Shown here piece by piece: positions 8,801 through 16,686 of a DNA stretch of 64,000 nt. The DNA comes from Sphingomonas sp. CBMAI 2297. Lineage in GTDB: Bacteria > Pseudomonadota > Alphaproteobacteria > Sphingomonadales > Sphingomonadaceae. Made by a program: the position numbers and the translations under genes. Numbering within the stretch: the stretch's first letter is position 1; every line of letters starts with the position of its first letter. The notes under the pieces are model-generated. The model saw only the letters and a list, made by a program, of their open reading frames with translations. It had not been told where the DNA came from and made no database searches. The stretch is taken from assembly GCF_029870595.1 (NCBI RefSeq), contig NZ_JAPDIR010000001.1, positions 186,001 to 250,000 of the forward strand. The letters are read 5' to 3'.

Positions 8801-9895
8801 ATGTGGACGAGGCGATCGGTTGCGGGCGCGCTGGCGGCCACCTTGGGAGCACCCGCCCTGGCGCGAGACAGGGGGCGGAGCCGGCTGTTCTTCGATTCGT
8901 TGAGTTTCCTTCCCGGGGATCTGAGCCAGATTGCCGCTGCCGGACTGGGCGGGATGATCGCCGATGTCTCCGATCTGATCGCGACCCGCGATGCGGACGG
9001 CGTTCCCCGCTACAGCCGGAACTTCGCGGCCAATGATCCGGCGATCGACAAGGCCGTCGAACGGCTGCGGCGCACGCCGTTCGCCTATCTCGCCAGGAAG
9101 GGCAGCGAGATCGGGGCCCGCCCCGGCTGCGCGGTGTTCCTGCAGTTCCAGTCGACCGAGATGATCGCGCGCGATCTCTCGCGGATCGCCTATTTCCACG
9201 AAAAGGGCCTGCGCGTCCTGCAGTTCACCCATCACAACGACACCCTGTTCGCGGGCGGCGCGCTGGAGACTCGGCAGACCGGTCTCACGCCGCTCGGCAT
9301 CGAGGGCCTGGCCGAGATGAACCGGCTGCGGATAGTGCCGGATGTCTCGCACGGCTCGGTCCCGACCATGATCGAGGCGGCGACGCGGTCGAAGACGCCG
9401 ATAGCGCTGAGCCATGGCGCGGCGCGGGCGATCGTCGATCATCCGCGCTGCGCGCCCGACGAAGTGATCCGCGCGATCGCCGAGCGCGGCGGCGTGATGG
9501 GCATCTTCATGATGAGCTTCTGGCTCACGCGCCGGAATCCGCCGACGGTCGCCGACTATGTGGCGCAGGTCCGCCATGTCGTGAAAGTGGGCGGCCTGGA
9601 GGCGGTCGGCGTGGCCAACGACTTTCCGATGGCCGGCCAGCCCAATCTGATCAAGCTGGGGAACGACAATGGCAAGGGCGTGCAGGAATATCTCGACTGG
9701 TGGCGCGGCTTGCGGCGCCAGGGCGTGCCCGGGTTCGAATGGACGCCCGAGCACGTTGTGATTCCGGAACTCAATCGCATCGACCGGATGGCACGGATTT
9801 CACGGGCGCTCGAACAGGAGGGCTTTCGTCCGCGCGAGGTCGACAAGATCATGGGCGAGAACTGGAAGCGGCTTCTGACCGACGTCCTCGGATAG
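8801..9895 (+). CDS. Membrane dipeptidase-like (peptidase M19) protein with altered metal site
   Basis: This 364-residue exported protein (Tat/Sec-like signal WTRRSVAGALAATLGAPALA) has the TIM-barrel layout of renal dipeptidases. Late M19 blocks are clear: FTHHND, a DVSHGS histidine, ALSHGAAR and GVANDFP. The first metal block is not: where M19 enzymes have D-G-H-N-D, this protein reads FFDSLSF, and the bridging Glu block reads FQFQSTEM. The ATG at 8801 follows GGAGGAAGCGTG, which sets the start. It may be an inactive or re-purposed member. The neighbouring AraC gene ends 88 bp upstream; no operon partner is evident. Confidence 0.8.
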   Translation: MWTRRSVAGALAATLGAPALARDRGRSRLFFDSLSFLPGDLSQIAAAGLGGMIADVSDLIATRDADGVPRYSRNFAANDPAIDKAVERLRRTPFAYLARKGSEIGARPGCAVFLQFQSTEMIARDLSRIAYFHEKGLRVLQFTHHNDTLFAGGALETRQTGLTPLGIEGLAEMNRLRIVPDVSHGSVPTMIEAATRSKTPIALSHGAARAIVDHPRCAPDEVIRAIAERGGVMGIFMMSFWLTRRNPPTVADYVAQVRHVVKVGGLEAVGVANDFPMAGQPNLIKLGNDNGKGVQEYLDWWRGLRRQGVPGFEWTPEHVVIPELNRIDRMARISRALEQEGFRPREVDKIMGENWKRLLTDVLG

Positions 9896-9957
9896 GCGCC
9901 CCCACCCCGCCGGGATCTTTGCCGCAATGGGCTTTTTCTGCGGCCTTCCGGCAAGTT

Positions 9958-9981
9958 CCAAGGGTTTTTGCGGGCCCTTGG
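9958..9981 (-). terminator. Hairpin downstream of tRNA-Ser
   Basis: A 7-bp perfect stem (CCAAGGG / CCCTTGG) with a 10-nt loop lies about 12 nt beyond the tRNA 3' end in the direction of tRNA transcription. There is no clear U-run, so a terminator role is tentative; it may only protect or punctuate the 3' end. Confidence 0.35.
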
Positions 9982-9992
9982 GTGGGCGTGAA

Positions 9993-10083
9993 TGGCGGAG
10001 CGGGAGGGATTCGAACCCTCGATACGGTTTTGCCGTATACTCACTTTCCAGGCGAGCGCCTTCGACCACTCGGCCACCGCTCC
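9993..10083 (-). tRNA. tRNA-Ser (anticodon GGA)
   Basis: Read on the minus strand the gene starts GGAGCGGTGGCCGAGTGG and ends CCGCTCC-G-CCA, with a 7-bp acceptor stem (GGAGCGG/CCGCTCC) and CCA encoded. The T arm has GGTTCGAATCC. The anticodon loop is CTGGAAA, giving GGA (serine UCC/UCU). A long variable arm (TATACGGCAAAACCGTAT region) is diagnostic of the class II tRNAs Ser/Leu/Tyr. Length is 91 nt with CCA. Confidence 0.97.
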
Positions 10084-10160
10084 GCATGCTCTGGAAGTTG
10101 CGTGCCCTAGCGATTGGCGAAGGCCTAGGCAAGCAGGTGGTGCCGTGCCACTCTCGCGCC

Positions 10161-11036
10161 ATGCTGAAGCCGATCCTAGCGCTTGCCGCGTTCGCCGTCC
10201 TTCCCGCCGCCGCCCAGACCGCCGCCGCCCCGTCGCCGGCCGATCCCGCGCCCGAGGACTGGAAGGCGATTCCCGATAACGAGATGCTGGTGATGACGCT
10301 GCAGGGCGGCCGCCAGGTCTTCATCCGCCTCGCCCCGCGCTACGCCCCCGCGCATGTCGCCAACATCCGCAGGCTCGCCGAGGCGCATTGGTGGGACGGC
10401 ACCAGCGTCTACCGGGTGCAGGACAATTACGTGACGCAATGGGGCGGCGGCGACGACAAGACCGCGCTCCCGCCCGGCGTGATCGAGAACCCGCCCGCCG
10501 AATATGAATGGCCCGGCTTCGACGCGGTGAAGAGCTTCGCCTTTGCCAGGCCCGACAGCTATGCCGCGAAGACCGGCCTCAGCGCCGATGGCTGGCCGCT
10601 CGCCAATTACGGCGCGGTGAGCTCGCTCACCCATTGCTATTCGATGGTCGGCGTCGCCCGCGACCTCGCCCCCTCCACCGGCAGCGGCGCCGAACTCTAC
10701 ACAGTGATCGGCCACGCCCCGCGCCCGCTCGACCGCAACATCGCGATCGTCGGCCGGATCGTGGAGGGCATGCAATGGCTCTCCAGCCTGCCGCGCGGCA
10801 CCGCCCAGCTCGGCGTCTATGCCAAGGACCAGGCGCCGACGCCGATCCTCTCGGTTCGCCTGGCCAGCCAGCTGCCGCAGGACGAGCGCCCGCGCTTCCA
10901 ATATCGCGCCACCGACAATCCCCGCTTCGCCGCCTGGATCAAGGCGCGCGAGAATCGCGACGGCGCCTTCTTCACCGTGCCGATGGGCGGCGTCGACGTG
11001 TGCAACGCGCTGCCGGCGGTGCGCCGGGCACAATAA
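10161..11036 (+). CDS. Secreted cyclophilin-type peptidyl-prolyl isomerase
   Basis: This 291-residue protein has a signal peptide (KPILALAAFAVLPAAAQ) followed by a cyclophilin domain. Typical elements are the MTLQGGRQVFIRLAPRYAPAHVANIRRLAE opening, the WWDGTSVYRVQDNYVTQWGG substrate region and ELYTVIGHAPRPLDRNIAIVGRIVEGM near the end of the fold. It should catalyse proline isomerisation in the periplasm. Several residues of the classic active site differ (for example VQDN in place of FHRV), as in many bacterial exported cyclophilins. The ATG at 10161 is the only start that places a signal peptide in front. Confidence 0.88.
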   Translation: MLKPILALAAFAVLPAAAQTAAAPSPADPAPEDWKAIPDNEMLVMTLQGGRQVFIRLAPRYAPAHVANIRRLAEAHWWDGTSVYRVQDNYVTQWGGGDDKTALPPGVIENPPAEYEWPGFDAVKSFAFARPDSYAAKTGLSADGWPLANYGAVSSLTHCYSMVGVARDLAPSTGSGAELYTVIGHAPRPLDRNIAIVGRIVEGMQWLSSLPRGTAQLGVYAKDQAPTPILSVRLASQLPQDERPRFQYRATDNPRFAAWIKARENRDGAFFTVPMGGVDVCNALPAVRRAQ

Positions 11037-11042
11037 GGCCAC

Positions 11043-11116
11043 CGTCCCGGCGAAAACCGGGATCCCAGGCGAAGGCGGGAAAAGCGCCGCCCGAGATCCC
11101 GGTTTTCGCCGGGACG
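11043..11116. repeat. Perfect 22-bp inverted repeat, palindromic interspersed element
   Basis: The arms at 11043-11064 and 11095-11116 (CGTCCCGGCGAAAACCGGGA and its continuation) are exact reverse complements over 22 bp, with a 30-bp GC-rich centre. It lies between the convergent cyclophilin and lipoprotein genes, where it may also stop transcription from both sides. The pattern (CCCGGCGAAAACCGGGAT) is a common short palindromic repeat style in sphingomonad genomes. Confidence 0.85.
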
Positions 11117-11128
11117 ACGGATAAACTC

Positions 11129-11728
11129 CTATTTCCCCACCCAGTCGGCCACCTGGACCGCAACCTGGTTCGCCGCCTGGTTGAGCGCCTTGGCGACCAG
11201 ATCGGGCGTCACCTCGGCAAGCGGCGCGCGCGCTTCGAAGCGGCGCTTCTGGAACTTGGTGGCATCGTCGCCCTGCACCAGCAGCGCGTCGAACTGGACG
11301 ACCGCCTCGTTGCTGTCGGCATCCACGCCGAACTGGCGCAGCTCGCCCGAGAGCACCGCGCCGGGATCGATCTGCGACTGGCGATAGCTCAGCACCGGCC
11401 GGCCGGTGCGCGCCGCGATGGTATCGCCCACCAGCCGCGCGAACAGGCGCGGCGGCGCCTCCACCCATTGCGCGTCCTTCACATAGGCGACGGCATTCTC
11501 GCCCGAATGGACCGGCACCCGCGTCGTCGCCAGCTCGTGCGGCACCGTCGGGAACAGCACGGTCACCGTGGTGCCCGAAGCGGGCGTCTGCACGTCGCCG
11601 GGCTTGATCTGCTCGGCGGCCTCGAGCGTGAGGAACGGCACCTTGGGCGGCTTGCCCCCGAACGAGACGCAGCCGGAGAGCGCGGCGGCGAACGGGGCGG
11701 CCAGCAGGAGCAGGGCGAGCTTCTTCAT
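11129..11728 (-). CDS. Mce-operon lipoprotein (ABC-type transport auxiliary, PqiC/LinN-like)
   Basis: This 199-residue lipoprotein has a type II signal with lipobox LSGC (lipidated Cys20) after MKKLALLLL. The body matches the auxiliary lipoprotein of Mce transporters, a family with a beta-rich fold and a late helix (ALNQAANQVAVQVADWV). In Sphingobium the equivalent LinN is needed with LinKLM for growth on gamma-HCH and for outer-membrane integrity. The ATG at 11728 gives the proper lipoprotein signal; an upstream in-frame GTG (11740) would add MRPA. It is the last gene of the operon, 8 nt after the MlaD-like gene. Confidence 0.85.
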   Translation of the reverse strand: MKKLALLLLAAPFAAALSGCVSFGGKPPKVPFLTLEAAEQIKPGDVQTPASGTTVTVLFPTVPHELATTRVPVHSGENAVAYVKDAQWVEAPPRLFARLVGDTIAARTGRPVLSYRQSQIDPGAVLSGELRQFGVDADSNEAVVQFDALLVQGDDATKFQKRRFEARAPLAEVTPDLVAKALNQAANQVAVQVADWVGK

Positions 11729-11736
11729 CGCGGGCC

Positions 11737-12702
11737 TCACTTGTTGGGCTTGTAGTCAGGGAGCTTCGGGCTGCCGACCAGGCTGCTCGCGCCGCCCTGG
11801 TCGATCTTGTCGGCGACCGAGGACAGCGATTGCGCCATCTGGCGCAGATCCTGGATCAGCTGGCCGATCTCGGGCACGGTCTTCTTCGAAAAGGCCTGCA
11901 CGCCCGGCCGCGCATCGCCCAGCATCGCCTCGAGCGTGTCCATGCTCTTCTTGGCCGAGGCGATCGTCTGGTTGAGATTGGCGATGGTCGGCTTGACGTC
12001 GTCGGCCACCACGCCGTTGGTCGTCTTGGCCAGCTCGCCGATCTGCTCGGTGGCGGTGCCGAACTTCTGGATCGCGACCCGGGTCTCGGCCAGCGTGGCG
12101 GCGATCTCGGGTCCGCGATCGGCAAGCGCGTCGGTCAGCCGGTTGGTGTTCGCCAGGATGCCGGCGATCGAGGCCTGGTTCTTGTCGCTCATCAGCTCGG
12201 TCAGCCGCTCGGTGAGCGTGGTCAGCCGCTCGAGCAGCTTGGGCGCCGAGGAGAAGATCGCGCCCAGGCCGCCCGGCTTGGTCGGGATCACCGGCACGCC
12301 GAGCGGGCACGCGGCCTCGGGATGCTCGCGCGGGCATTTGATCGGCGGGGCGCCCTTCACCGCGCCTTCGAGCTGCACGGTGCTGGGGCCGGTGAAGCTG
12401 CTCTGGATCGTCGCGGTGGTGCCTTCGAGGATCGGCACTTCGTTGCGCACCGAGACGCGCACGCGCACCAGCTGCGGATCGGGCTTCCAGAACTCGATCG
12501 ACTTCACCTGGCCCGAAGGCACGCCCGAAAAGGACACTGCCGAGCCCGCGCTGAGCCCGTCGACCGACTGGCGGAAGAAGATGTCGTACTCGCGCTCGTT
12601 GCCGCCGCTCAGCCGGGCGAGCCAGATGATGAACAGGGCGAGCACCGCGAGCAGGATCAGCACGACGGCGCCGACGAGCACGTGATTCGATCGAGTTTCC
12701 AT
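11737..12702 (-). CDS. Mce/MlaD-family substrate-binding protein (LinM-like)
   Basis: This 321-residue protein has one N-terminal transmembrane anchor (residues 9-29) and an Mce domain at about 38-118 (VDGLSAGSAVSFSGVPSGQVKSIEF, ATIQSSFTGPSTVQLEG). A long helical region with coiled-coil character follows (LLERLTTLTERLTELM and similar heptads). The Mce domain is expected to form a periplasmic hexameric ring that ferries lipid between the membranes. The start overlaps the stop of the ATPase gene (TGATG). A short insert with two cysteines (KCPREHPEAAC) lies at about 121-131. Confidence 0.92.
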   Translation of the reverse strand: METRSNHVLVGAVVLILLAVLALFIIWLARLSGGNEREYDIFFRQSVDGLSAGSAVSFSGVPSGQVKSIEFWKPDPQLVRVRVSVRNEVPILEGTTATIQSSFTGPSTVQLEGAVKGAPPIKCPREHPEAACPLGVPVIPTKPGGLGAIFSSAPKLLERLTTLTERLTELMSDKNQASIAGILANTNRLTDALADRGPEIAATLAETRVAIQKFGTATEQIGELAKTTNGVVADDVKPTIANLNQTIASAKKSMDTLEAMLGDARPGVQAFSKKTVPEIGQLIQDLRQMAQSLSSVADKIDQGGASSLVGSPKLPDYKPNK

Positions 12703-13520
12703 CAGCCCCTGTCCTCAGCTCGATTCGCCTTGCTGCCGGCGACTGCCGCGCGCCCGCGCGGTCCGTTGAAATATTCCTGGATCCATGGATGATCCAAGGC
12801 GAGCAGCTCGGGAATCGTTCCGACTGCGATCACTTTCCGGTCCGCCAGCACCGCGACCCGGTCGCAGATGGCGTAGAGCGTGTCGAGATCATGCGTGATC
12901 AGGAACACGGTGAGCCCCAGCGTCTTCTGGAGCGAGGCGGTGAGCTCGTCGAACGCCGCGGCCCCGATCGGGTCGAGCCCGGCGGTGGGCTCGTCGAGGA
13001 ACAGCAGCTCGGGATCGAGCGCGAGCGCGCGGGCCAGGCCGGCGCGCTTCTTCATGCCGCCCGAAAGCTCGGCGGGATATTTGGGCGCGGCTTCGGGCGG
13101 CAGGCCGGTCATCACCACCTTGTAGGCGCCGATCTCCTCGAGCAGCGCCGGATCGAGCTGCGGATAATATTCCTTGAGCGGGACCTGGACATTCTCCGAC
13201 ACGGTGAGCGTGGAGAACAGCGCGCCGCCCTGGAAAAGGATGCCCCAGCGCCGGCGGATCGCGGTCGCCTCGGTCTCGTCGCGGCCGATCGTGTTCTCGC
13301 CGAACACTTCGATCTCGCCCTCCATCGGCGTCTGCAGCCCGATGATCGAGCGCATCAGCACCGACTTGCCGGTGCCCGAGCCGCCGACCACGCCCAGGAT
13401 CTCGCCGCGGCGCACGTCGAGATTCAGCCCGTCATGGACGATCTGGTCGCCGAAGCCGTTCTTCAGATCGCGGACGCGGATGACGATGTCGTCCGGCGCG
13501 GAGGCGGTGGAGTCGTTCAT
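12702..13520 (-). CDS. ABC transporter ATPase, MlaF/LinL-type
   Basis: This 272-residue ATPase shows Walker A (GGSGTGKS), the Q-loop (LFQGGALFSTLTV), signature LSGGMKKR, Walker B (LLFLDEPTAGLDP) and the switch histidine (LITHDLDT). The KKR after the signature and the LTVSENV stretch are typical of Mce-type ATPases. It powers the lipid importer formed with the permease and Mce protein. The ATG overlaps the permease stop by 4 nt (ATGA), so the genes are coupled. Confidence 0.95.
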   Translation of the reverse strand: MNDSTASAPDDIVIRVRDLKNGFGDQIVHDGLNLDVRRGEILGVVGGSGTGKSVLMRSIIGLQTPMEGEIEVFGENTIGRDETEATAIRRRWGILFQGGALFSTLTVSENVQVPLKEYYPQLDPALLEEIGAYKVVMTGLPPEAAPKYPAELSGGMKKRAGLARALALDPELLFLDEPTAGLDPIGAAAFDELTASLQKTLGLTVFLITHDLDTLYAICDRVAVLADRKVIAVGTIPELLALDHPWIQEYFNGPRGRAAVAGSKANRAEDRG

Positions 13521-14629
13521 ATCCACCCGATCTGGCTGAAGAAGACGGCGAAGAAGGCGTCGAGCACGATGACCAGGAAGATCGCCTGGACCACCGCGGT
13601 GGTGGTGCGCCGGCCGACCTGCTCGGCATCGCCCTCCACCTGCATGCCCTGGAAGCAGCCGGCGATGGCGATGATCGCGCCGAACACCGGCGCCTTGATC
13701 AGCCCGACCCAGAGATCGTTGAGCGGCACCACTTCGCGAACGCGCTGGACGAAGGTGATGGGCGGGATGCCCAGCTGGACCCAGCAGAGCAAGCCGCCGC
13801 CGATGATCGCGATCAGCGCCGAATAGAAGCCGAGCAGCGGCAGCATCGTCACCACCGCGATCGTGCGCGGCACCACCAGCGCTTCCATCGGCGAGACGCC
13901 GATCGTGCGCATCGCGTCGATCTCCTCGGTGAGCTTCATCGTGCCGATCTGGGCGGCGAAGGCCGATCCGGAGCGGCCGGCGACCATGATCGCGGTCATC
14001 AGGATGCCGAGCTCGCGCAAGGTGATCCGGCCGACCAGGTTGATCGTATAGACCTCGGCGCCGAACTGGCGGAGCTGCACCGCGCCCTGCTGCGCGATCA
14101 CCACGCCGATCAGGAAGCTCATCAGCCCGATGATGCCGAGCGCGGAGACGCCGACCACCTCGAAGCGATGCACCGTCGCATGGAAGCGGAAGCGGCGCGG
14201 ATGAGTCGCGACGTTCCAAAAGGCGATCACCGTGGCGCCGAGAAAGCCGAGCAGGCCGTAGAGCGTGTGCGCCGCGGTGAATATCGCGTCGCCGATCTCG
14301 GCGAGCAGATGGATGAAGGGGCTCTCCGGCTTGGGCGGCAGCTCGATCGGATGCTCGGCGGCGACGACCTGGTCGAACAGATGCTGGCTGGCCGGCTGGA
14401 GGCCCTCGACCGCGGCTTCCCGGTCGCGGGCGAAGCGATGGATCACCCAGGCGCCGACCGTGTCGATCCGCTCCACTTTCGACAGGTCGAGCCGCGCGAC
14501 CTCGCCATCGACCCGGTCGAGCCGGTCGGGAAGGTCGCCCAGGCTGGCGAGCGACAAATTGCCGGTGAAGCGGAGCACCGCCCCGCCGCTGTCGGAATCA
14601 ACCCGTTCGAAGTCGGCCAGGACGCTCAT
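13517..14629 (-). CDS. Mce-type ABC permease with N-terminal STAS domain (MlaE/LinK-like)
   Basis: This 370-residue permease begins with a STAS-like domain of about 95 residues (LADFERVDSDSGGAVLRFTGNL, LDLSKVERIDTVGAW). The MlaE permease domain follows, containing GVVIAQQGAVQLRQFGAE, the conserved EEIDAMRTIGVSPMEALVVPR motif and several transmembrane segments. In many bacteria the STAS protein (MlaB) is separate; here it is fused, as in LinK. ATG 14629 is preferred over the in-frame GTG at 14638. It is the first gene of the four-gene operon. Confidence 0.93.
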   Translation of the reverse strand: MSVLADFERVDSDSGGAVLRFTGNLSLASLGDLPDRLDRVDGEVARLDLSKVERIDTVGAWVIHRFARDREAAVEGLQPASQHLFDQVVAAEHPIELPPKPESPFIHLLAEIGDAIFTAAHTLYGLLGFLGATVIAFWNVATHPRRFRFHATVHRFEVVGVSALGIIGLMSFLIGVVIAQQGAVQLRQFGAEVYTINLVGRITLRELGILMTAIMVAGRSGSAFAAQIGTMKLTEEIDAMRTIGVSPMEALVVPRTIAVVTMLPLLGFYSALIAIIGGGLLCWVQLGIPPITFVQRVREVVPLNDLWVGLIKAPVFGAIIAIAGCFQGMQVEGDAEQVGRRTTTAVVQAIFLVIVLDAFFAVFFSQIGWI

Positions 14630-14690
14630 CGCCGGCACCTTTCCGCGATTCGGGCTGGATCGGCAAGCGTTGCCGCTCGTAGATGCTTCA

Positions 14691-15362
14691 ATGCAGTTTC
14701 TCGCAATCTACGACATGGACAAGACCATCACCGCCGCGCCGACCTGGACGCGCTTCCTGGCGATGGCGGCGCGGATCCGGGCACCGTGGCGGCTGGCATT
14801 GTTTCCGGCGGTGGGCGTGGCCGGGGTCGCCTGTCTGCTCCAGCTGACCGATCGCGCCGGCCTCAAGCAATTCTCGCAGCGGCTGCTGCTCGGCGGGGCC
14901 TTGCCTCCCGAGGAGATGGCGCGCGTGGCGGAAGCGTTCGCCGCGCGCGAAGCGGCGCACGGCGTGCTGCACGGCGCGCGCGCGCGGATCGCGGCAGACC
15001 GCGCGGCGGGCTATCGCCTCGTCATGGCAACCGCCTCGCACGGCTATTACGCCGCCGCGATCGGGCACCTGCTGGGCTTTGACGATGTGATCGCAACCGA
15101 AGCGAAGCGCGATGGGCAAGGCCGGATTCTCTCCCTGATAGAGGGGGATAACTGTTACGGGCCCGCAAAGCTCCGCCGGATCGAGAGCTGGATGGCGGAA
15201 CAGGGGATCGCGCGGGGCGGCGCCCATGTCCGCGCCTATTCGGATCACGTCTCGGACGCGCCCCTGCTCGGCTGGGCGGACGAGGGCTTCGCGGTCAACG
15301 CGCATGGGCCGCTGCGCAGGCTGGCCGCGGAGCGGGGCTGGCCGCTGCTCGACTGGCGATAG
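14691..15362 (+). CDS. HAD-superfamily phosphatase, subfamily IB (SerB-like)
   Basis: This 223-residue protein has HAD motif I DMDKT near the start (residues 8-12; nucleophile Asp8), motif II in the VMATAS stretch, a lysine in the AKLRRIE region, and motif III SDHVSDAPLL. The layout with a helical cap between motifs I and II fits the HAD-IB phosphatases related to phosphoserine phosphatase and CicA. The substrate cannot be told. It diverges from the Mce operon; the 61-bp gap must hold both promoters. Confidence 0.88.
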   Translation: MQFLAIYDMDKTITAAPTWTRFLAMAARIRAPWRLALFPAVGVAGVACLLQLTDRAGLKQFSQRLLLGGALPPEEMARVAEAFAAREAAHGVLHGARARIAADRAAGYRLVMATASHGYYAAAIGHLLGFDDVIATEAKRDGQGRILSLIEGDNCYGPAKLRRIESWMAEQGIARGGAHVRAYSDHVSDAPLLGWADEGFAVNAHGPLRRLAAERGWPLLDWR

Positions 15363-15392
15363 GTTCGTGGCGCATCGGGCGAGCGGCATCGG

Positions 15393-16649
15393 CTAGAGAA
15401 ACGCGTCGACCGTGTGGATGAGCACGCCGACCAGCCCGCCCACCAGGGTGCCGTTGATCCGGATATATTGGAGGTCGCGGCCGACGGCATTTTCCAGCCG
15501 GCCGGTGATCGTCCGCGCGTCCCAGCCCTTGATCGTGTCGGAGACGAGGCGGACGATGCCGTCGCCATAATCGGCGGCCGCGCCGACGGCGCTGCGCCGG
15601 GCGAAGCGGTTGATCGTCTCGGCGAGCTTGCGATCCTGCTGCAGCGTGACGCCGAACTGGCGCAGCGTCTCGCCCATCCGCCCGCCCAGGGCCCTGCCGG
15701 GATCGCGGGCAAGGCGGAGCAGGGCGACACGGCTCGTCTCCCACAGCCCGTCGATCCAGCGCTGAAAGGCCTGGTTCTCGAGCATCTCGAGCTTGAACGC
15801 CTCCACCTTCTCGCGCAGCTCGGGCTTGTGCTGCAGGTCATGGGCGAGCCGTTCCAGCCCCTCCTCGGCCTTGGCGCGCAGCGGATGGCCGGGGTCCTCG
15901 GCCATTTCGCCGAGCAGCTTGTCGAGCCCCTCGATGATCTTGTTGGCCAGCGTCTCGTCGAGCCCGGTCCAGCGCATGACCGCGCCGGCGCGGTTGTGGA
16001 CCATCTCGCGGATCATGTGCTCGTTGGCGGCGAGCACCTTGGCCGCCCAGCGGATCATGCCGTCGAGCAGCGGCAGGTGGCGGCCATTGGCGATGGCGGC
16101 GCCGAGCGCCTGGCCGAACAGCGGCGCCACGTCGATGGCGCGCAGCCGGGCGGCGATCGCACCCTTGGCCATGCCGCCCAGCCGCTCCTGGTCGAGCGAT
16201 TCGAGGAAATCGGCGGCCAGGCGCCCGGCGCTGCGCCCGATCCGGCCATCGGCGTGCACCGGATTGGCGAGCCAGCGCCCGGCCGCGCCCGCCACGTCGA
16301 GCCGCTGCATCCGCCTGGCGACCACCTTGGGCGTGAGGAAATTGTCGCGCAGGAACTGGGCGAGGGTGCTCGCGATCCGGTCCTTGTTGCGCGGGATGAT
16401 CGCGGTGTGGGGGATGGGCAGGCGGAGCGGGTGGCGGAACAGCGCCGTCACCGCGAACCAGTCGGCCAGCCCGCCCACCATCGCCGCCTCGGCAAAGGCG
16501 CGGACATAGCCGATCGCCGGATGCGCATGGTCGAAGGCGCGGGTGAGGAGGAACAGGGCGGCCATCGCCACCAGCAGGCCGGTCGCGACCAGCCGCATCC
16601 GGCGCAGGCCGGCGGGGATCGGCTCGGACGAAAGGGGAGTGCGCAACAT
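15393..16649 (-). CDS. DUF445 family membrane-anchored protein
   Basis: This 418-residue protein matches DUF445 (YjiN-like). It has an N-terminal hydrophobic segment (VATGLLVAMAALFLLT), then the family hallmark FAEAAMVGGLADWFAVTALFRHPL, and a long helical middle. A second hydrophobic segment is at the extreme C-terminus (GTLVGGLVGVLIHTVDAFL). The function of the family is unknown; it is probably an inner-membrane protein. ATG 16649 is chosen; a GTG at 16655 in frame is an alternative. The RND pump gene ends just downstream of its start on the same strand, so it may be read from the same transcript. Confidence 0.87.
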   Translation of the reverse strand: MLRTPLSSEPIPAGLRRMRLVATGLLVAMAALFLLTRAFDHAHPAIGYVRAFAEAAMVGGLADWFAVTALFRHPLRLPIPHTAIIPRNKDRIASTLAQFLRDNFLTPKVVARRMQRLDVAGAAGRWLANPVHADGRIGRSAGRLAADFLESLDQERLGGMAKGAIAARLRAIDVAPLFGQALGAAIANGRHLPLLDGMIRWAAKVLAANEHMIREMVHNRAGAVMRWTGLDETLANKIIEGLDKLLGEMAEDPGHPLRAKAEEGLERLAHDLQHKPELREKVEAFKLEMLENQAFQRWIDGLWETSRVALLRLARDPGRALGGRMGETLRQFGVTLQQDRKLAETINRFARRSAVGAAADYGDGIVRLVSDTIKGWDARTITGRLENAVGRDLQYIRINGTLVGGLVGVLIHTVDAFL

Positions 16650-16686
16650 GGTCACGCACTCCCCAATACATCAGACGGGATCAAGT

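Noticed and set aside
9921..9944. GCCGCA...TGCGGC hairpin as a terminator of the M19-like gene
   Set aside because: The stem is only 6 bp with a 12-nt loop and no T-run follows.
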